64,000 bases of DNA from Enterococcus faecalis (GTDB lineage Bacteria; Bacillota; Bacilli; Lactobacillales; Enterococcaceae): contig NZ_CP118962.1 of NCBI RefSeq assembly GCF_029024925.1, forward strand, positions 1,954,001-2,018,000, in the 5' to 3' direction. Of the stretch, positions 61,655 to 64,000 are shown piece after piece. Each line of letters begins with the position of its first letter. Position 1 is the first letter of the stretch. The translations under genes and the position numbers were made by a program. Below the pieces are notes generated by a model, which ran no database searches, was not told the origin of the DNA, and saw only the letters and a list, made by a program, of their open reading frames with translations.

Positions 61655-62800
61655 TTACCACTCGGCGATGGTGCCGTCGTAGTTTTTCCATTGTGGGTTG
61701 GTCCAAACCAAACCTTCTTGAGAAATTTCCTTAATGCGGTCTTCATCCATTTCCAAACCAAGGCCTGGTTTAGAAGGTAGGTCAACATAGCCGTCTTTGT
61801 ATTGGAAAACTTCTTTGTTTTTGACAAAATCCAACAAATCAAAGCCTTTATTGTAGTGGATACCCAAGCTTTGTTCTTGGATAAAGACATTTGGTGTACA
61901 TGAGTCCACTTGCAAGGTAGCTGCTAATGCAACTGGTCCGTATGGTGCATGTGGTGCCACGGCCATATCATGAGCTTCAGCCATAGCCGCAATTTTGCGG
62001 GTTTCTAAAATTCCGCCGCAAAGGGCTACGTCTGGTTGGATAATATCGATGGCGCCTTGTTTGAAGATATTTTTAAACTGCCAGCGAGTGTACAAACGTT
62101 CGCCGGTTGCTAAAGGGACAGCAACTGCATCGGCAACTTCTTTGTAATGCTCTTCATTTTCCGGCAAGACAACTTCTTCCAAAAACATTGGGTGGAATGG
62201 CTCCAGGGCCTTCGCTAGAACTTTAGCCATTGGTTTATGCACCCGACCGTGGAAATCCACACCGATATCCATCGCGTCACCAAAACGTTCCCGAATGGAT
62301 GCCACCCGTTCGACAACTTCATCCACTTTTTTGTAAGAGTCGATATAGTGCAATTCTTCGGTAGCATTCATTTTAACGGCAGTAAAGCCACGATCAAAAC
62401 GGTCTTGCGCTTGTTCAGCGACTTCACTTGGCCGGTCGCCACCAATCCACGAATAAACTTTAATGTTATCCCGGGCGGCTCCGCCTAATAATTCATAGAC
62501 AGGGACGTTAAAGGCTTTTCCTTTGATATCCCACAGCGCCATTTCCAATCCGGAAACAATCGTCCCATTGATGGGGCCACCACGGAAGAAGGAGCGATGC
62601 ATTTCTTGGAATAAGCGTTCAATTTCAAATGGATTACGCCCAATCAAACGATTACCGATCTCATAAGCACCCGCAACAACTGTTTCAGTCTTGGTTCCGG
62701 AGATCATTTCCCCCCAGCCGTCAATGCCTTCATCGGTGGAAATCTTCACGAAGATCCATCTTGGTTTTACTTTGTATACTGTAATATCTGAAATTTTCAA
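61655..62800 (-). CDS. dgoD: D-galactonate dehydratase
   Basis: 381 residues of the enolase superfamily (mandelate racemase group). The first domain caps residues 1-120; the barrel carries the magnesium ligands Asp182, Glu208 and Glu234, and the catalytic His184 (VDFHGRVHKP) and His284 (APHAPYGPV). Together these define GalD/DgoD, giving 2-keto-3-deoxy-D-galactonate. It lies 14 bases after the EIIC gene. A kinase and aldolase for the next steps are not in the same operon; a KDPG-type aldolase is 7 kb away. Confidence 0.93.
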   Translation of the reverse strand: MKISDITVYKVKPRWIFVKISTDEGIDGWGEMISGTKTETVVAGAYEIGNRLIGRNPFEIERLFQEMHRSFFRGGPINGTIVSGLEMALWDIKGKAFNVPVYELLGGAARDNIKVYSWIGGDRPSEVAEQAQDRFDRGFTAVKMNATEELHYIDSYKKVDEVVERVASIRERFGDAMDIGVDFHGRVHKPMAKVLAKALEPFHPMFLEEVVLPENEEHYKEVADAVAVPLATGERLYTRWQFKNIFKQGAIDIIQPDVALCGGILETRKIAAMAEAHDMAVAPHAPYGPVALAATLQVDSCTPNVFIQEQSLGIHYNKGFDLLDFVKNKEVFQYKDGYVDLPSKPGLGLEMDEDRIKEISQEGLVWTNPQWKNYDGTIAEW

Positions 62801-62814
62801 TTTAAACCCTCCAA

Positions 62815-64000
62815 TTATTGTGCTTCTACTGGTTCATTCATTTCTCGGTTCACTTTTTTCACACCGTCAAAGTAGTACCATACACCTGCCAATACCAACA
62901 ATAAGACCGGAATCCCGATGATTGGTTTGTAGGCAAAGGCGATGAATACCAAATAACTTTGGATCATGGAAGTTGCCGCAAATGATGAGATCAACATTGA
63001 TGAAGTACCCAAGTCGATACCCACTGATTTAGCAATTGCTGTCAACATTGGGGATGTTGCAGAACCACACCATAGCAATGAAGCAGTAATGACTAAACCG
63101 ATCACGATGTTTTTCAACAAATTCCCGCGAGTCAAGGCAACCACCATCGCTACCCGGAAAGGCACAACGGCCAAATCGGCAAATGGTAAAACGCGGTTTC
63201 CTGGCAAGACTAAGGCCATGGCGATTGTTAAAGGAATAATGATCAATGCTGTTGTAATAACATCTGGATTCCCAACGACAACCGCTGCATCCAATCCGAT
63301 AAATAAACGTGTTCCTTTGAATTTTTCTTGGGACCATTTTTGAGCTGCATCAGAAATTGGCATCAGACCTTCCATGAACAATGAGGTCATTTTAGGAATC
63401 AAAACCAAAACGGCGGACATGCTGACACCTAATTGCAAGACGGCCTTGATATCGTAACCGGCCAAAGCACCAATCACCATCCCAATAACCAGCCCCATGA
63501 TCATTGAGTCACCGAAGAACCCAAGATATTTTTGTGCATCCTTGATCGTGAATTTCGATTTGCGGAATAATGGAATACGATCCAGTAACCAGTTCAACGG
63601 CCAAGCAATCACTAAGGAAGACAAGGCGGACACAGTTGGCAAGGAAACGCCCGGAATTCCAAAGAAGCTTTCCACCATCGGTTGTGACCAGTCGGAGATT
63701 TTAAAGGTAACGATTGCCATCACAACAGAGGCACCAACACCTAAAAACACATTTTTGGTAACAAAGTAGACCATCACCCCAACGATGGCCATGTGATGGT
63801 AATTCCAAATATCCACGTCCAACGTATGGGTACGTTTCAAAACCAATAAAACGATATTAACCAGTAAGATGGCGAAAATCAGGATTGGAATGATGGGTGA
63901 TGCCCACGTAACTGCGGCGATTGAACCCCAACCGACATCCAACGCATCCAGCTTAACACCGGTCCGTTCAACCATAGCCTTCGCAGCCGGGCCGACGTTA
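62815..64000 (-). CDS. PTS galactitol-family EIIC permease (partial, 5' end beyond the window)
   Basis: The frame stays open to the window edge (reading NVGPAAKAMVERTGVKLDAL), so the N-terminal 40-60 residues are outside. About 395 residues are seen, with ten or more membrane helices, of the GatC/SgcC type (GFFGDSMIMGLVIGMVIG, GLDAAVVVGNPDV). GatA and GatB partners must lie upstream. Together with dgoD it suggests uptake of a galactose-derived sugar acid or polyol by PTS. The true substrate is unknown. Confidence 0.9.
   Translation of the reverse strand, partial: NVGPAAKAMVERTGVKLDALDVGWGSIAAVTWASPIIPILIFAILLVNIVLLVLKRTHTLDVDIWNYHHMAIVGVMVYFVTKNVFLGVGASVVMAIVTFKISDWSQPMVESFFGIPGVSLPTVSALSSLVIAWPLNWLLDRIPLFRKSKFTIKDAQKYLGFFGDSMIMGLVIGMVIGALAGYDIKAVLQLGVSMSAVLVLIPKMTSLFMEGLMPISDAAQKWSQEKFKGTRLFIGLDAAVVVGNPDVITTALIIIPLTIAMALVLPGNRVLPFADLAVVPFRVAMVVALTRGNLLKNIVIGLVITASLLWCGSATSPMLTAIAKSVGIDLGTSSMLISSFAATSMIQSYLVFIAFAYKPIIGIPVLLLVLAGVWYYFDGVKKVNREMNEPVEAQ

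Overview
The window is chromosomal DNA of a low-GC Firmicute, almost certainly Enterococcus faecalis. The protein set points there: an RseP/Eep pheromone-processing protease of 422 residues, a Gram-positive PolC, a MerR regulator next to a heterodimeric ABC exporter matching ChlR-EfrEF, and Enterococcus-type IS30 and IS1216-like elements. This identification comes from recognising proteins and gene order, not from a database search.

Core part (1 to about 45.5 kb). On the left is the N-terminal part of a large secreted surface protein (minus strand, cut by the window edge), then chlR divergent from efrE-efrF with a MerR-type 19-bp-spaced promoter. Housekeeping genes follow, mostly on the minus strand: trpS, lepA, a GNAT acetyltransferase and a nucleoside deoxyribosyltransferase (plus strand), clpB with CtsR boxes, a DoxX protein, purK-purB, xpt-pbuX behind a purine riboswitch, a TIM-barrel protein, a GH73 glucosaminidase-like protein, an oxidoreductase, the dinG/tseB-like/aspB/asnS block, a gene broken at an A12 tract, an amino-acid permease, polC, proS and eep.

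Between polC and proS (38.4-41.9 kb) lies the most interesting locus. It encodes a lipase-fold protein with a helical C-terminal half, two small helical partners and a membrane-anchored putative immunity protein, and upstream of these a truncated copy of the lipase gene with a second immunity paralogue. It resembles the staphylococcal type VII-secreted lipase system TslA/TlaA1/TlaA2/TilA.

Accessory part (45.5-64 kb). After a 1.3-kb non-coding junction comes a ruined type I restriction system: hsdR is intact, hsdS is split by an IS30-family element and cut off by a degenerate IS1216-like element, and hsdM is absent. Next is a complete seven-gene PTS operon on the minus strand (PRD regulator, EIIA, EIIB, EIIC, KDPG-type aldolase, fructose-6-phosphate-aldolase-type transaldolase, and a triosephosphate-isomerase homologue lacking two catalytic residues). 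Then come fragments: a GH1 phospho-beta-glucosidase tail, an IS3-type orfA without orfB, and a DeoR-type C-terminus. The right end is a visibly more GC-rich block encoding a histidine phosphatase, a membrane protein, a D-galactonate dehydratase and a galactitol-type PTS EIIC that runs off the window. The accessory half thus looks like stacked sugar-utilisation modules joined by IS-mediated rearrangement.
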